Counted from the stretch's first letter, positions 9,018-17,891 are shown. The stretch is DNA of 64,000 nt from Gemmata massiliana (GCF_901538265.1 NZ_LR593886.1:7771738-7835737), one strand, 5' to 3'. The notes: generated by a model not told the origin, from the sequence alone. Made by a program: numbers and translations.

Positions 9018-10301
9018 ATGTTCGCCGTCGCCCTGATCCTCTTGGCCCTCGTGGGCGGGAGTACCGTCACCTATTTCCTCATGGACGCCCCGCGGCGCCG
9101 GGCCGAACGGCGGCTGCGGGATCTGCGGCGGGATGAAATCGACCTGGATTTGGACCGCGAGGAGCTGGACGAGCGCGGGCGCCGGATCGACGATCGCGCC
9201 CGGCAGTTGGCCGCCGCGATCGCTGCAACGGACCGACGGAACGCGGAACTGTCGCAACGCGAGGGCGAATTCGGGCGCCGGGTAATCAGTTACGACGAAC
9301 TCGTAACCCAGAACCAGTTCCTCACGTCCGAACTCCGGAACACCTTGCTCCACACGTCATTCCTGGAGCAACAGCAACACGCGAACCAGTCGGGAACCTC
9401 CACAGTCACAGAGCAGCGGGACCGACTCGGTCGCGCGTACTTCGATGAAGTGCTCTCTACCGCGTGCCGGCAGATCACACCGACAAACTTCACGACCATG
9501 ACCCGGCGAATTGATGACGTCGCAGCGGTCGTTCGCGGCGCCGGGTACGATCTGCCCCGGTCAGACGAGAGTGCGGCCCGTGCCCGTTTACTGGAGCTTT
9601 ATACTCAGGCAGTTCGAGCGCAAACGCTTCGTGAGGAGCAAGCACGTATCCGCGAACAGGCGCGCGAGGATCAGGCTCGGCAGCGACAGATCGAAGCCCA
9701 AGCCCGTGAAGCCGAGGAAGCCGAACGCGCGCGTTTGGCCGCTCAAGAGGCGCTGAACCGTGCCCTCCAAGACGCAGCCGGGCGACACGAGGCCGAGTTG
9801 GTGACCCTTCGGCAGCAACTGACCGCGGCCGAAGAGAGGTTGAGAAGAGCAACACCACTGGCCCAACTAACTCGGGTCGGTCACGTGTACGTGATCTCGA
9901 ACATCGGGTCGTTCGGCCAGGGCGTGTTCAAGATCGGGATGAGCCGCCGTGAGGACCCGCAACATCGCGTCGACGAACTGGGAGACGCTTCGGTCCCGTT
10001 CCCGTTCGATGTGCACATGATGATCAGGTGCGACGACGCCCCGGCCCTCGAAGCGGCACTGCATCACACGTTCCGGTCCCGGCGCGTGAACCGGGTGAAC
10101 CTTCGCAAGGAGTTCTTTCGGATAACAGTCGAGGAGATCGCAGCCGCGGTCCGAGACCACCACGGCGAAGTCGAGTACGTCGCCGAACCGGAGGCGCTCC
10201 AGTATTGGGAGAGCCAACGCACCACTGACGCTCAGCTCCAAGTGATGGAGCGAGTGCAGGACACAATTGATGCAGAGCGCTCGAACACTACCGATGAGTA
10301 A
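9018..10301 (+). CDS. membrane-anchored DUF4041/T5orf172 (GIY-YIG-like) protein
   Basis: 427 residues from the ATG at 9018. Residues 1-20 form a membrane helix (MFAVALILLALVGGSTVTYF). Residues about 30-80 and 195-280 are long Arg/Glu/Ala coiled coils. Residues about 288-375 match the T5orf172 domain, a GIY-YIG relative: VYVISNIGSFGQGVFKIGM, then VDELGDASVPFPFDVH, then ALHHTFRSRRVN and RKEFFR. Proteins with this coiled-coil plus T5orf172 layout occur in phages and bacteria and are predicted nucleases. The membrane anchor is notable. It may serve phage defence or element maintenance; that is inference. Confidence 0.8.
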   Translation: MFAVALILLALVGGSTVTYFLMDAPRRRAERRLRDLRRDEIDLDLDREELDERGRRIDDRARQLAAAIAATDRRNAELSQREGEFGRRVISYDELVTQNQFLTSELRNTLLHTSFLEQQQHANQSGTSTVTEQRDRLGRAYFDEVLSTACRQITPTNFTTMTRRIDDVAAVVRGAGYDLPRSDESAARARLLELYTQAVRAQTLREEQARIREQAREDQARQRQIEAQAREAEEAERARLAAQEALNRALQDAAGRHEAELVTLRQQLTAAEERLRRATPLAQLTRVGHVYVISNIGSFGQGVFKIGMSRREDPQHRVDELGDASVPFPFDVHMMIRCDDAPALEAALHHTFRSRRVNRVNLRKEFFRITVEEIAAAVRDHHGEVEYVAEPEALQYWESQRTTDAQLQVMERVQDTIDAERSNTTDE

Positions 10302-10328
10302 ATTCCGTCGCGTGCCACGGTGAGATTA

Positions 10329-10425
10329 CTACCGCACTTCTACCGCAGAACCTGCGGTACTACCGCAAATCCACGGCGATTCTCGCAAGATGTGTACAGC
10401 CTTGCAATGACGGGGCAGTGCGGTA
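10329..10425. promoter_or_regulatory. five copies of TACCGCA/TGCGGTA beside the att-like site
   Basis: TACCGCA occurs at 10330, 10341 and 10361, and its complement TGCGGTA at 10353 and 10419. The cluster lies 50-150 bases before the tRNA-Asn fragment and the integrase. Tyrosine recombinases and excisionases bind repeated arm-type sites next to their core site, so these are candidates for such sites. Binding is inferred only from arrangement. Confidence 0.45.
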
Positions 10426-10477
10426 CTATGTTGAAATCGCAGGCGTTTCGTGACCAATGCCGAGGTGGAAATAGCTC

Positions 10478-10519
10478 CTGTTAACCGCTAGGTTCTTGGT
10501 TCGAATCCAAGTCGTGGAG
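10478..10519 (+). other. 3' part of a tRNA-Asn (GTT); attachment-site remnant
   Basis: Bases 10478-10519 read as the anticodon loop CTGTTAA, the variable region, a perfect T-arm (CTTGG-TTCGAAT-CCAAG) and a 3' acceptor strand TCGTGGA followed by discriminator G. The 5' half is missing: the bases before the loop pair with the 3' anticodon stem at only three of five positions, and no matching 5' acceptor strand is present. A tRNA 3' half next to an integrase gene is the usual look of an attachment core. The integrase starts 116 bases later. Confidence 0.7.
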
Positions 10520-10635
10520 CTGACAGAAGTCCAATCGGCTGAGGCACTTACGCCAACCCGCAGGTGGTCTGCGGAGCAGCCCGAAGAGCTGAGTTTACGG
10601 GATCCCTCCCGTTAACCCTCATCGGAGCGCTCTGC

Positions 10636-11826
10636 ATGGCCCGTCCGAAAAACCACACCCCTACGTACAAAAAACATTCCTCAACCGGTTTGGCCCGCTG
10701 CTGGGTCACGCTCGGCAAGTACGGCTCGCCGGAGAGCCGGGCCGAGTTCGCACGCATCATCGCCGAACTCGCAACCTCACCAACCCCTCAAATCGGCCCA
10801 ATCTCTCGAACCGGAACACCACCGGCCGCGCTGCTCACCATCGACCAAATGCTCCTCGCGTTCCTCGCACACGCCGAGCGTTACTACCGCGGTCGTGACG
10901 GCGAACCCACCGACGAGGTTCGCGAGATCCGGCGATCTTTGCTGTACGTCCACAAGTTGTACGGGCACACGCCGGCGGCCGAATTTGGCCCTCGTGCGCT
11001 TGCTGCAGCCCGCCAACAGATGATTTCCGCGGACTGGTGCCGCACGCTGATTAATCGACGGGTGGAGCGCATCAAGCGGGCGTTCAAGTGGGCCGCGAGT
11101 CAGGAGCTCGTCCCTGTTACTATGTACGACGCGCTCCGCACCCTCCAGGGCTTGCAGAAGGGCCGAACCACGGCCCGGGAAGCGGAACCGGTCAAGCCCG
11201 TAGATCTCGCCCGCGTGCGAGCCACCCTGCCCTTCCTCACCGCCCACGTGCGAGCGATGGTCGAACTCCAGCACCTCACCGGGATGCGGCCCGGTGAGGT
11301 GTGCGCACTTGCGCTCGCGGATATCGATCGCACCGGCGACACGTGGCTTTACCACCCCCCTTTCCACAAGACGGCGCACCACGGTAAGGATCGCCTGATC
11401 CCGATCGGCCCGAAGGCCCGTGTCGTCCTGGAAGCGTTTCTTTCCGCGCGAGTTATCGACCCCGCCGCCCCGTTGTTCAGCCCCGCACTTGCCCGTGAGG
11501 AATGGGGCCAAGCGGCCCGCGCAAAGCGCAAGAGTAAAGTCCCGCCCGCGCAGATGAACCGACGGGTTTCGCACCCGAAAAAAGGGCCGGGAACCGCATA
11601 CACCGTCACCACCTATGGCAAAGCCATCCGGAAGGCTGCCGAGCGCGCGGGCCTACCGAGCTGGCACCCGAATCAACTCCGACATACCTTCGCGACCGAG
11701 GTCCGCAAGCACCACGGGCTCGAGGCCGCCCAAGTGCTGCTCGGCCACTCGCGCGCGGACGTCACCCAGGTTTACAGCAAGCGCAACCTCGCACTCGCTC
11801 TCAAAGTCGCGGCTGAGATCGGATGA
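10636..11826 (+). CDS. tyrosine recombinase / integrase
   Basis: 396 residues from the ATG at 10636. The N-terminal part (GLARCWVTLGKYGSPESR, then a SAM-like helical region) binds core DNA. The catalytic domain shows the Arg in LTGMRPGEVCAL near residue 216, HPNQLRHTF near 344-352 and LGHSRADVTQVYSKRN, with the nucleophilic Tyr near residue 379. All key residues are present, so it is likely active. It would recombine the element at the tRNA-Asn core 116 bases upstream. The truncated integrase at 46.8-47.1 kb is a clear relative. Confidence 0.93.
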   Translation: MARPKNHTPTYKKHSSTGLARCWVTLGKYGSPESRAEFARIIAELATSPTPQIGPISRTGTPPAALLTIDQMLLAFLAHAERYYRGRDGEPTDEVREIRRSLLYVHKLYGHTPAAEFGPRALAAARQQMISADWCRTLINRRVERIKRAFKWAASQELVPVTMYDALRTLQGLQKGRTTAREAEPVKPVDLARVRATLPFLTAHVRAMVELQHLTGMRPGEVCALALADIDRTGDTWLYHPPFHKTAHHGKDRLIPIGPKARVVLEAFLSARVIDPAAPLFSPALAREEWGQAARAKRKSKVPPAQMNRRVSHPKKGPGTAYTVTTYGKAIRKAAERAGLPSWHPNQLRHTFATEVRKHHGLEAAQVLLGHSRADVTQVYSKRNLALALKVAAEIG

Positions 11827-11830
11827 CGTG

Positions 11831-11930
11831 TTGGTTCCGTCCGAGCCCAAACAGAGAAGAGCACCATGCCCACACAAGATTTGGTTCCGTCCGAGCCCAA
11901 ACAGAGAAGAGCACCATGCCCACACAAGAT
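11831..11930 (+). repeat. perfect 50-bp tandem duplication spanning a start codon
   Basis: Bases 11831-11880 and 11881-11930 are identical. Each copy contains AGAGAAGAGCACC followed by ATGCCCACACAAGAT, that is, a ribosome binding site and the first codons of the downstream gene. Because 50 is not a multiple of three, only the second ATG (11916) opens the long frame; the first ATG (11866) leads to a 77-codon frame that ends at 12099. Confidence 0.95.
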
Positions 11931-13010
11931 GACGCGACACTACCGGGCGAGGGCCAGCGCGCCTCAGTACAACTCGCGGATGCGGTGTACTTCCCGGCGA
12001 TGTCGACCCTGGCAAAATTGTGCGACTTCCGTGAGGCCATCTTCGATGCGATGGCTATTTCCGAGCAGTTATCCACCACATCTATTGTTGAAGTACTGAA
12101 AACGCATGCCAAACTTGTTCGTTCCGTCGATGATCTCGGGGCCGTACTTGAAATTGTTTCGGGGTGGTGGATTGCCGATCAACCACCCACGTTCGCGCCG
12201 GAGTGCATTAGCGTCGCAGAAGCTATTTTACTGTCTGCCGCGCATGTTACGGCCTGTCTGAGCGAATCGGAAGATGCTTGGTTCGCGACCGTGCAGAATT
12301 CGATTGAGCAAGAGCGCATACGTCTAGCTGCACTCGCGAGTAGTGGCCAGATTCAGATCCATCGCTTTGTCACACCCGACGTGACAGATGCGTTCGAGGT
12401 TACTGGCCGCGACAGATTCGCGCAACTTTGTGACAAGACGGCAAAAGCATTCGAGGAATACAAGGACTATGACGAAGGGCGAGTTGGCACGCTGATGAGG
12501 TGCGAGGCCGCTGCAATGGCCCGCAGGGAGTCGCCCCAGCCCAGATCGAGTGTCGTAGCTTGCGGAAACTGGAGTTACACCTGGGGAGGAGTATTCAAAC
12601 TCGAAGACGTTAAAGAGTGGGCTTTTCACCGCGTGATATTCTCGAACCGCGGGCATGTCCGTGATATTAACGACGGGGACCAACAGCACGAATCCAAAGA
12701 TCAGGATGCCTCGCAGCAAGAACAACCCGATAGCTCCGTATCGCCTGCGGAAGATGTCGATGGAGCCCACCATCAAGGCAAACGAAAGGGACGTACAGCA
12801 TTGGTTGCCCATCCAAAGGGCTCAGAGGCAAAGGCTCGCATCAAAAATCTGCGGGACCAAGGGATGACTTGGCGCCGTATTGCCGAAGCGATGAACCTAG
12901 AGTATCCGCTATTAACCGGCAATCCTTGGACTTTCGACAGCGTGCGGAATCACCTTCAACCCCGACGTAAGAAAATGAATGACACGCCAGAAGGCTCGAG
13001 TTCAGAATAG
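11916..13010 (+). CDS. hypothetical element protein with C-terminal HTH-like segment
   Basis: 364 residues from the second copy of the duplicated start region. The first 200 residues are helical with no known motif. After an acidic Gln/Asp-rich linker, the C-terminal 60 residues (ARIKNLRDQGMTWRRIAEAM, then NPWTFDSVRNHL) resemble the helix-turn-helix seen at the end of serine recombinases and in other DNA-binding proteins. No serine-recombinase catalytic domain is present. Base composition is less GC-rich than neighbours, in line with foreign origin. It probably has a DNA-related role in the element. Confidence 0.7.
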   Translation: MPTQDDATLPGEGQRASVQLADAVYFPAMSTLAKLCDFREAIFDAMAISEQLSTTSIVEVLKTHAKLVRSVDDLGAVLEIVSGWWIADQPPTFAPECISVAEAILLSAAHVTACLSESEDAWFATVQNSIEQERIRLAALASSGQIQIHRFVTPDVTDAFEVTGRDRFAQLCDKTAKAFEEYKDYDEGRVGTLMRCEAAAMARRESPQPRSSVVACGNWSYTWGGVFKLEDVKEWAFHRVIFSNRGHVRDINDGDQQHESKDQDASQQEQPDSSVSPAEDVDGAHHQGKRKGRTALVAHPKGSEAKARIKNLRDQGMTWRRIAEAMNLEYPLLTGNPWTFDSVRNHLQPRRKKMNDTPEGSSSE

Positions 13011-13126
13011 TGTTCGCAACAAACTGGTTTAAACTGGCTTAAAGTGTAGGCCAATTTTCCCCAGCTTTGCAGACAAAAACAACCGGTTATCTCTGAAGTA
13101 GTCCCAAACATTCGGGAGCTTCAAAG

Positions 13127-13513
13127 ATGACCGGTTTCGTTTCTGAACACGTCGAACAAGTCGAGCACCTTGAGGCCGTTCCCGTCACGGCCGACCTAGT
13201 TGAGCGCCTCACGCGCGAGGGGCTCATCAGCATGAAGGACGCGGCCAAGTGCTACAAGGGTAACACGCACAAGAGCACAGTCGTTCGGCACGCGATGAAA
13301 GGCGTCCGAGCCACCGACGGCACAACCATTCGGCTCGAAGCCATTCGCATCGGCGGTGCGCTCTGTACCTCGCGCCCGGCCATTTTGAGGTTCTTCGCAG
13401 CCCAGAACGCCGGCTCTAGTTCAGTTCCTGCTGCCCCCACTCCCGCCCAGAACAATCGCGCCGCGCTCGCTGCCCACAAGGAGCTGGCCGCCGTCCTCGG
13501 CGCGCCCGCGTGA
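13127..13513 (+). CDS. DUF1580-like small DNA-binding protein
   Basis: 128 residues. The segment from GLISMKDAAKCYKGNTHKST to AIRIGGALCTSRPAILRFFA has the layout of DUF1580, a planctomycete family related to helix-turn-helix domains: helix-turn-helix, basic linker, then a hairpin ending in a conserved R-F-F. A likely job is control of the element's genes or excision. It stands alone in the strand order between the 364-residue gene and a small unknown gene. The family call rests on pattern, not on a search. Confidence 0.65.
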   Translation: MTGFVSEHVEQVEHLEAVPVTADLVERLTREGLISMKDAAKCYKGNTHKSTVVRHAMKGVRATDGTTIRLEAIRIGGALCTSRPAILRFFAAQNAGSSSVPAAPTPAQNNRAALAAHKELAAVLGAPA

Positions 13514-13601
13514 CCTCTCACCGTCCGCCGGTCGAAGCACCCGGCTGATGTGATTCAATTTTACGTTTGATCGAATCACCTGTACCCACCGAGGATCTCT
13601 G

Positions 13602-13805
13602 ATGCCAGCTCCCCAGTTGTTTTGTCCAGTTCCACAGTCACAGGACTTTCTTGAGACGGCAATGGCGCACGTCGCGACCTTGCCTTGGCTTAAAGATGGT
13701 CACGGGCTCCTAGTTCAGTTCGAGTACGACGCCCCGCAATGGTTCGCGATCATTCACCGCACCCCTGATTCTCGGAAGCCGTCGGAAGCAAACTGTTCCG
13801 GCTGA
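13602..13805 (+). CDS. small hypothetical protein, 67 residues
   Basis: Begins at ATG 13602 with GAGGATCT about 8 bases upstream. It has a regular mix of residues (PWLKDGHGLLVQFEYD) that looks coding, but no motif. It could instead be the start of a longer gene that has been truncated, because the following 240 bases hold no continuation in this frame. Confidence 0.45.
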   Translation: MPAPQLFCPVPQSQDFLETAMAHVATLPWLKDGHGLLVQFEYDAPQWFAIIHRTPDSRKPSEANCSG

Positions 13806-14005
13806 AATCTCGGCTCTGGGCGGCGGGCTTCCGTTCGGACTCGATCGCCACACTCATGGACGATCCGAAGCGTATTTGGGCCTCCGCATTTGGGGGCCGA
13901 CAGGGAACTTGGCCCGTCACCAGGCCCTCGTTCGCCACATCGCGGTCGAGTGCGGTCTGAACATCTTTTCCGAGTTCTGAGACGGGCTGATTGACGTGAA
14001 ACGAA

Positions 14006-14034
14006 GAACCCCGGTGGAAGCAGCACCGGGGTTC
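14006..14034. repeat. 11-bp perfect stem-loop before the DUF3820-like gene
   Basis: GAACCCCGGTG pairs with CACCGGGGTTC around the loop GAAGCAG, ending 15 bases before an ATG at 14049. It could end upstream transcription or influence translation of the next gene. It belongs to the general pattern of strong hairpins between small genes in this window's islands. Confidence 0.5.
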
Positions 14035-14048
14035 CGATCGAAGCAACC

Positions 14049-14513
14049 GTGATTACCGAGGACGCTATGATGATAACCCGCTCACCGGCGGTTGCAAGGT
14101 GCGGTGACACCACGATGTCACTGCCCGCGCCCGCCCCGTATCGCCTAACATTCGGCCGGTTCAAAGGTTCGACGCTCGCCGAGTGCCGCGAAGATTACTT
14201 GCTCTGGCTCAGTGACTTCGCACCGTCACCGGCCCTGCGCCTCCTCGCCCGCAAGCACCTCGGCATTGATGTCGTCGTTCAAGAGGACGAGTCGATCCCG
14301 AACGAGTCCGCGGCCGTGCGGTTCCCGCTCGTGTGCTTCCAATGGGAAGAAACGATGGTCGGCCTGTTCGGTGACGATCCCGCGACCGATGCGGGTACCG
14401 TTGTGTGCCGAGGGCGAGCCGTCCTGCGGCAGTTGCGCAGCGAAGTCACGTCACGACCTTGGCCCGAGGCGGCCGATATTGGCCGCTTTCCGCAGGAAGG
14501 AGGTGCCGTTTGA
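14049..14513 (+). CDS. DUF3820-like protein
   Basis: Up to 154 residues; later in-frame ATGs at 14067 and 14115 are possible starts. YRLTFGRFKGSTLAECREDY followed by LLWLSDF and ALRLLARKHLG matches the short DUF3820 family (F-G-K/R-xx-G-xx-L, YLLWL), found in phage and exonuclease-associated proteins. The stop overlaps the TTG start of the primase-helicase gene (TTGA), so the two are translated together. A role in DNA metabolism of the element is likely but not shown. Confidence 0.65.
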   Translation: MITEDAMMITRSPAVARCGDTTMSLPAPAPYRLTFGRFKGSTLAECREDYLLWLSDFAPSPALRLLARKHLGIDVVVQEDESIPNESAAVRFPLVCFQWEETMVGLFGDDPATDAGTVVCRGRAVLRQLRSEVTSRPWPEAADIGRFPQEGGAV

Positions 14514-17299
14514 GCACCAAATCTTCCTGGCGGGATGCGACGCCGACCCAGCCGTGCGTGATCTGTGAGGACACGAAGTGGTGCCGGGCGGCCGAAGACG
14601 GCGGCGCGGTTATTTGTCGCCGGGCCGGGACACACCCCACCTACGGCACCGGCGTCGAGAAGACGGACAAGAGCGGCGCACGGTACTTTCTGTTCCGCAC
14701 CGGCCCGCGGGCTGTTAGCGACGCGCCGGCCCCGATCCACTCCCACACCGAAGGCGCGGCGAATCCGGCGAGTGCCGAAGAGCGAGACCGCGTGTACCGC
14801 GCGTTCCTCAAACTGCTCGGTTCCACGGGTGTCGGTCCCGCACTGGATAGCCGCGGCGTTCCGGACGACTCGCGGTTGCGGAAATGGTACCGGTCTCTAC
14901 CGCTCCAGGGGCGGGCGAAGATCTGCCGGCGGATGATCGCAGACGGGCTCGAACCGTTGATGGCTCGCACGCCCGGGTTCGTCGCGAAGACGCCCGAGAA
15001 GGGCAACCCCTACTGGACCTTTACCGGCCGGCCCGGGCTGGTGATTCCCGTTACCGATCATGCCGGCCGTGTGGTCGCGATCATTGTACGGCCGGAACCG
15101 GCCGGTTCCGGCGGAAAGTACCTGTGGTTCTCGTCCAAGAAACAGGGCGGTGCGAAATGCACCCAGTGCGTACACGCGCCCCGGTGGAAGGGCGACACGG
15201 GAACCGTCCGGCTCACCGAGGGCGTTCTCAAGGCCGATGTCGCGAGCGAGCTGGGCGGGGTACTCACCGTCGGGATGCCCGGGTTGAGTGCCAAGGGCAT
15301 AGTCACGGCGCTGAGGCATTTGGGCGCCCAAACGGTGCGCCTCGCACTCGACGCGGACGCGGCCACGAACACGAACGTCGCCCGCGCTGTGGTTGGACAC
15401 TTCCGCAAACTCACCCGGGCCGGCTTCACGGTCGAACTGGAGCGCTGGGACGCGAAAGACGGCAAAGGGGTCGATGACCTGCTGGCGAACAACAAGACAC
15501 CCGAATTGGTGACCGGCCCCGCGGTAGCCGAAGCGATTGGTTCGATCGGGCAATCTGCGTCCGAACCCGATGGTAGCGGCCGTCCCATAATCCGCGTCAC
15601 CGAGAAAGAGGGCGACGTGGTCCGGGCGGTCGTCGCCGCGCTCGCGGCCGGTGACCACGATCTGTACCAGAAGGATGGCGAACTGGTCGCGGTCGTTCAG
15701 GGCCCCGGCCCCAACCAGTCGGGCCTGGCCCCACGGATCGTCCCGCTCACCGCACCCAACATCCGTACCCGCATCACCGACGCGGTCACACTGTGCCAAC
15801 TGAAGAACACTCCCGACGGCGGGCAAACGCTGACGTGCATTGCCCCTCCGCAGTGGCTCGCGGTCGCGGTCAAGGATCTGAACCACTGGCCCGGCGTCCG
15901 CCCGCTCGTCGGGATCACCGGCTCGCCCGTCCTGCGGCCCGACGGCACGGTTCACCAGGAACCCGGGTACGATCCCGCTACGGGGCTGCTGTACGTCGCC
16001 GGTGACACGTTTGATCCCATTCCTGAGAATCCGACGAGCGCGGACGCGGTCGCGGCCCTGGGCAAGTTGCGGGCGGGCGTGTCTCAGTTCCCCTGGCAGG
16101 AGCCGAGCGACCGCGCCGCGTGGCTGGCCGAGGTCATCACCGTTGCGGTCCGGCACGCGATCCCCGGGCCGGTCCCCGGGTTCTTCCACACCGCCAACGC
16201 ACCGAGCAGCGGCAAAACCGCACTCGTGAAAGCGTCCGTTCACATCGGCACCGGGTTCGAGGTTCCGTTCGAGAGCTACCCGCTCACCGGGCGCAAGAAC
16301 GAGCGCTCCGAGGACGTCGAGGAGATCCGCAAGCTCGCCACCACGTGTGCCATCGAAGCGTACCCCGCGTTCCTGCTCGACAACGTGCCCTCGGGCTCCA
16401 ATTTCGGTTCGAGCACGATGGACGCGATCCTCACGAGCACCGTCAACTCCGGGCGTCAGCTCGGCACCAACTCGGCCCCGCGGCGCGAGGCGACAACGGT
16501 CTGGTTCTGGACCGGCAACAACATCCGCCCGGTCGCGGACACGGTGCGGCGCACGGTCGCAGTCCGCCTGTACAGCCTGGAGGAGCGCCCCGAGGAGCGC
16601 GAGTACACCGGGCCGAACGTGACGGACTGGGCACAGCGCAACCGCGGCGAACTGTTTACGGCCGCGCTGACGGTCGCGGCCGCTTACATCCGGGCCGGTC
16701 GGTCACCTGTGGGCGTCAAGCCGATGGGCAGTTTCGAGGCGTGGTCCGAACTGGTGCGTTCGGCGCTCATCTGGGCCGGCGAAGCGGACCCGTGTTCGGC
16801 GCGCAACGAGTACGTCAGCGAGGACACGGACCGGGAGACGATCGCGAGCCTGATCGCGCTGCTGGTCGCCACCAAAGCGACGGGCGCGGGCAAGACCGCG
16901 GCGGAGATCGCGAACGCGGTCGCGGACGAACTGAACGGCTCCCGTCCACAGTTCGAGAAGGAATCCACCTGGGTGCTGCGCATGGTCCCGAGCGACCTCC
17001 CGATGGTCGCGGCGTACCGGGCCGTGTTCCCCCACGCCGACCGTCCTGACCAGAACCAACTCGGGTACCGGCTGCGCAAGTACAAGGGCCGAATTGTGGA
17101 CGGCAAGCGCGTCACCCGGGTGGGCGAAACGGCCCGCGGGAAGGTCGCACTTTGGGCCGTTGTTGACGCAGGGATGCCTCAAAACGCATCCCCCGCAGAT
17201 TCCCGAGGCGACGCGGGGAATGGAGCCCGAGCAGGGATCGCTGGTGAGGATGACCCGCACATTCCTTACAGCGAAAGTCTTTTCGGGGGCCAGTTTTAG
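14510..17299 (+). CDS. primase-helicase of the integrative element
   Basis: 929 residues. The start is taken as TTG at 14510: it overlaps the preceding stop as TTGA and is preceded by GAAGGAGGTG. Residues about 16-38 carry cysteines (CVICEDTKWC, then ICRR), likely a zinc site. Residues about 230-330 look like a TOPRIM domain of DUF3854 type (TEGVLKAD, LALDADAATN, DGKGVDDLL). Residues 563-572 (APSSGKTALV) are a Walker A, AFLLDNVPSG near 620 a Walker B, and WTGNNIRPVADTVRRTVAVR near 665 a sensor and arginine-finger region. It probably primes and unwinds element DNA. Confidence 0.82.
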   Translation: MSTKSSWRDATPTQPCVICEDTKWCRAAEDGGAVICRRAGTHPTYGTGVEKTDKSGARYFLFRTGPRAVSDAPAPIHSHTEGAANPASAEERDRVYRAFLKLLGSTGVGPALDSRGVPDDSRLRKWYRSLPLQGRAKICRRMIADGLEPLMARTPGFVAKTPEKGNPYWTFTGRPGLVIPVTDHAGRVVAIIVRPEPAGSGGKYLWFSSKKQGGAKCTQCVHAPRWKGDTGTVRLTEGVLKADVASELGGVLTVGMPGLSAKGIVTALRHLGAQTVRLALDADAATNTNVARAVVGHFRKLTRAGFTVELERWDAKDGKGVDDLLANNKTPELVTGPAVAEAIGSIGQSASEPDGSGRPIIRVTEKEGDVVRAVVAALAAGDHDLYQKDGELVAVVQGPGPNQSGLAPRIVPLTAPNIRTRITDAVTLCQLKNTPDGGQTLTCIAPPQWLAVAVKDLNHWPGVRPLVGITGSPVLRPDGTVHQEPGYDPATGLLYVAGDTFDPIPENPTSADAVAALGKLRAGVSQFPWQEPSDRAAWLAEVITVAVRHAIPGPVPGFFHTANAPSSGKTALVKASVHIGTGFEVPFESYPLTGRKNERSEDVEEIRKLATTCAIEAYPAFLLDNVPSGSNFGSSTMDAILTSTVNSGRQLGTNSAPRREATTVWFWTGNNIRPVADTVRRTVAVRLYSLEERPEEREYTGPNVTDWAQRNRGELFTAALTVAAAYIRAGRSPVGVKPMGSFEAWSELVRSALIWAGEADPCSARNEYVSEDTDRETIASLIALLVATKATGAGKTAAEIANAVADELNGSRPQFEKESTWVLRMVPSDLPMVAAYRAVFPHADRPDQNQLGYRLRKYKGRIVDGKRVTRVGETARGKVALWAVVDAGMPQNASPADSRGDAGNGARAGIAGEDDPHIPYSESLFGGQF

Positions 17300-17448
17300 G
17301 ACGCGCTGCGGGGGATGCGGGGGATGAATTGCCACTCTCAAAGTAGATGGGGTAACACACACGAAATATGCGCATGTGCGCACGCACGTAGTAAGAGCGC
17401 CGGTATTTGATCCCCCGCATCCCTGCACCACGTGACCGGAGCCGCAAC

Positions 17449-17649
17449 ATGGTCGCGACACCCATTCACACCACCACGCAATCGATGCTGTACCAAGTTT
17501 GGCGCCTGCTCCCGAACGGCCGCTGGGGGCGTGCTGGTCGGTACGGCACCCGCGCCGCGGCCGACTACGCGATCCCCGAACGTAGGCACGAACCTGGCTG
17601 GCTCGTGCTGCCCGTCAGTGCGAAGTACCTAACCGCCGCAAGAGTGTGA
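17449..17649 (+). CDS. small hypothetical protein, 66 residues
   Basis: Starts at ATG 17449. The middle reads YQVWRLLPNGRWGRAGRYGT, a compact basic protein without cysteines. It lies between the primase-helicase and the small zinc ribbon on the same strand, 150 bases after the former. No family is recognised; the coding case rests on composition and position. Confidence 0.45.
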   Translation: MVATPIHTTTQSMLYQVWRLLPNGRWGRAGRYGTRAAADYAIPERRHEPGWLVLPVSAKYLTAARV

Positions 17650-17708
17650 TCGGTTGTGGCAAATTTTCCGGAACCGATGGAATCGATCAGCACCACAGGA
17701 CCGCCACC

Positions 17709-17891
17709 GTGAATGAACCTGTCAAACCCCGGCCGAAAGGCATCGCGTGTCACGAGTGCGCGTGCCGGCTGGTTTGCACGAGCCGCCGGTACCCGACCCA
17801 CGGTCTGAAGATCCGGTACCTCGTGTGCAAGAGCTGTGGCCTTCGCGCCCGGTCCGAGGAGCGATTGATGACCACTCGCCCCGGTGGGTAG
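17709..17891 (+). CDS. small zinc-ribbon protein
   Basis: About 60 residues from a GTG at 17709 preceded by GGACCGCCACC. Two cysteine pairs, CHEC and CKSC, are spaced about 28 residues apart, as in Ogr-like or TFIIS-like zinc ribbons. It is the last gene of the element before the strand switch. Such proteins often act as small transcription activators in phages; that role is inference here. Confidence 0.55.
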   Translation: MNEPVKPRPKGIACHECACRLVCTSRRYPTHGLKIRYLVCKSCGLRARSEERLMTTRPGG

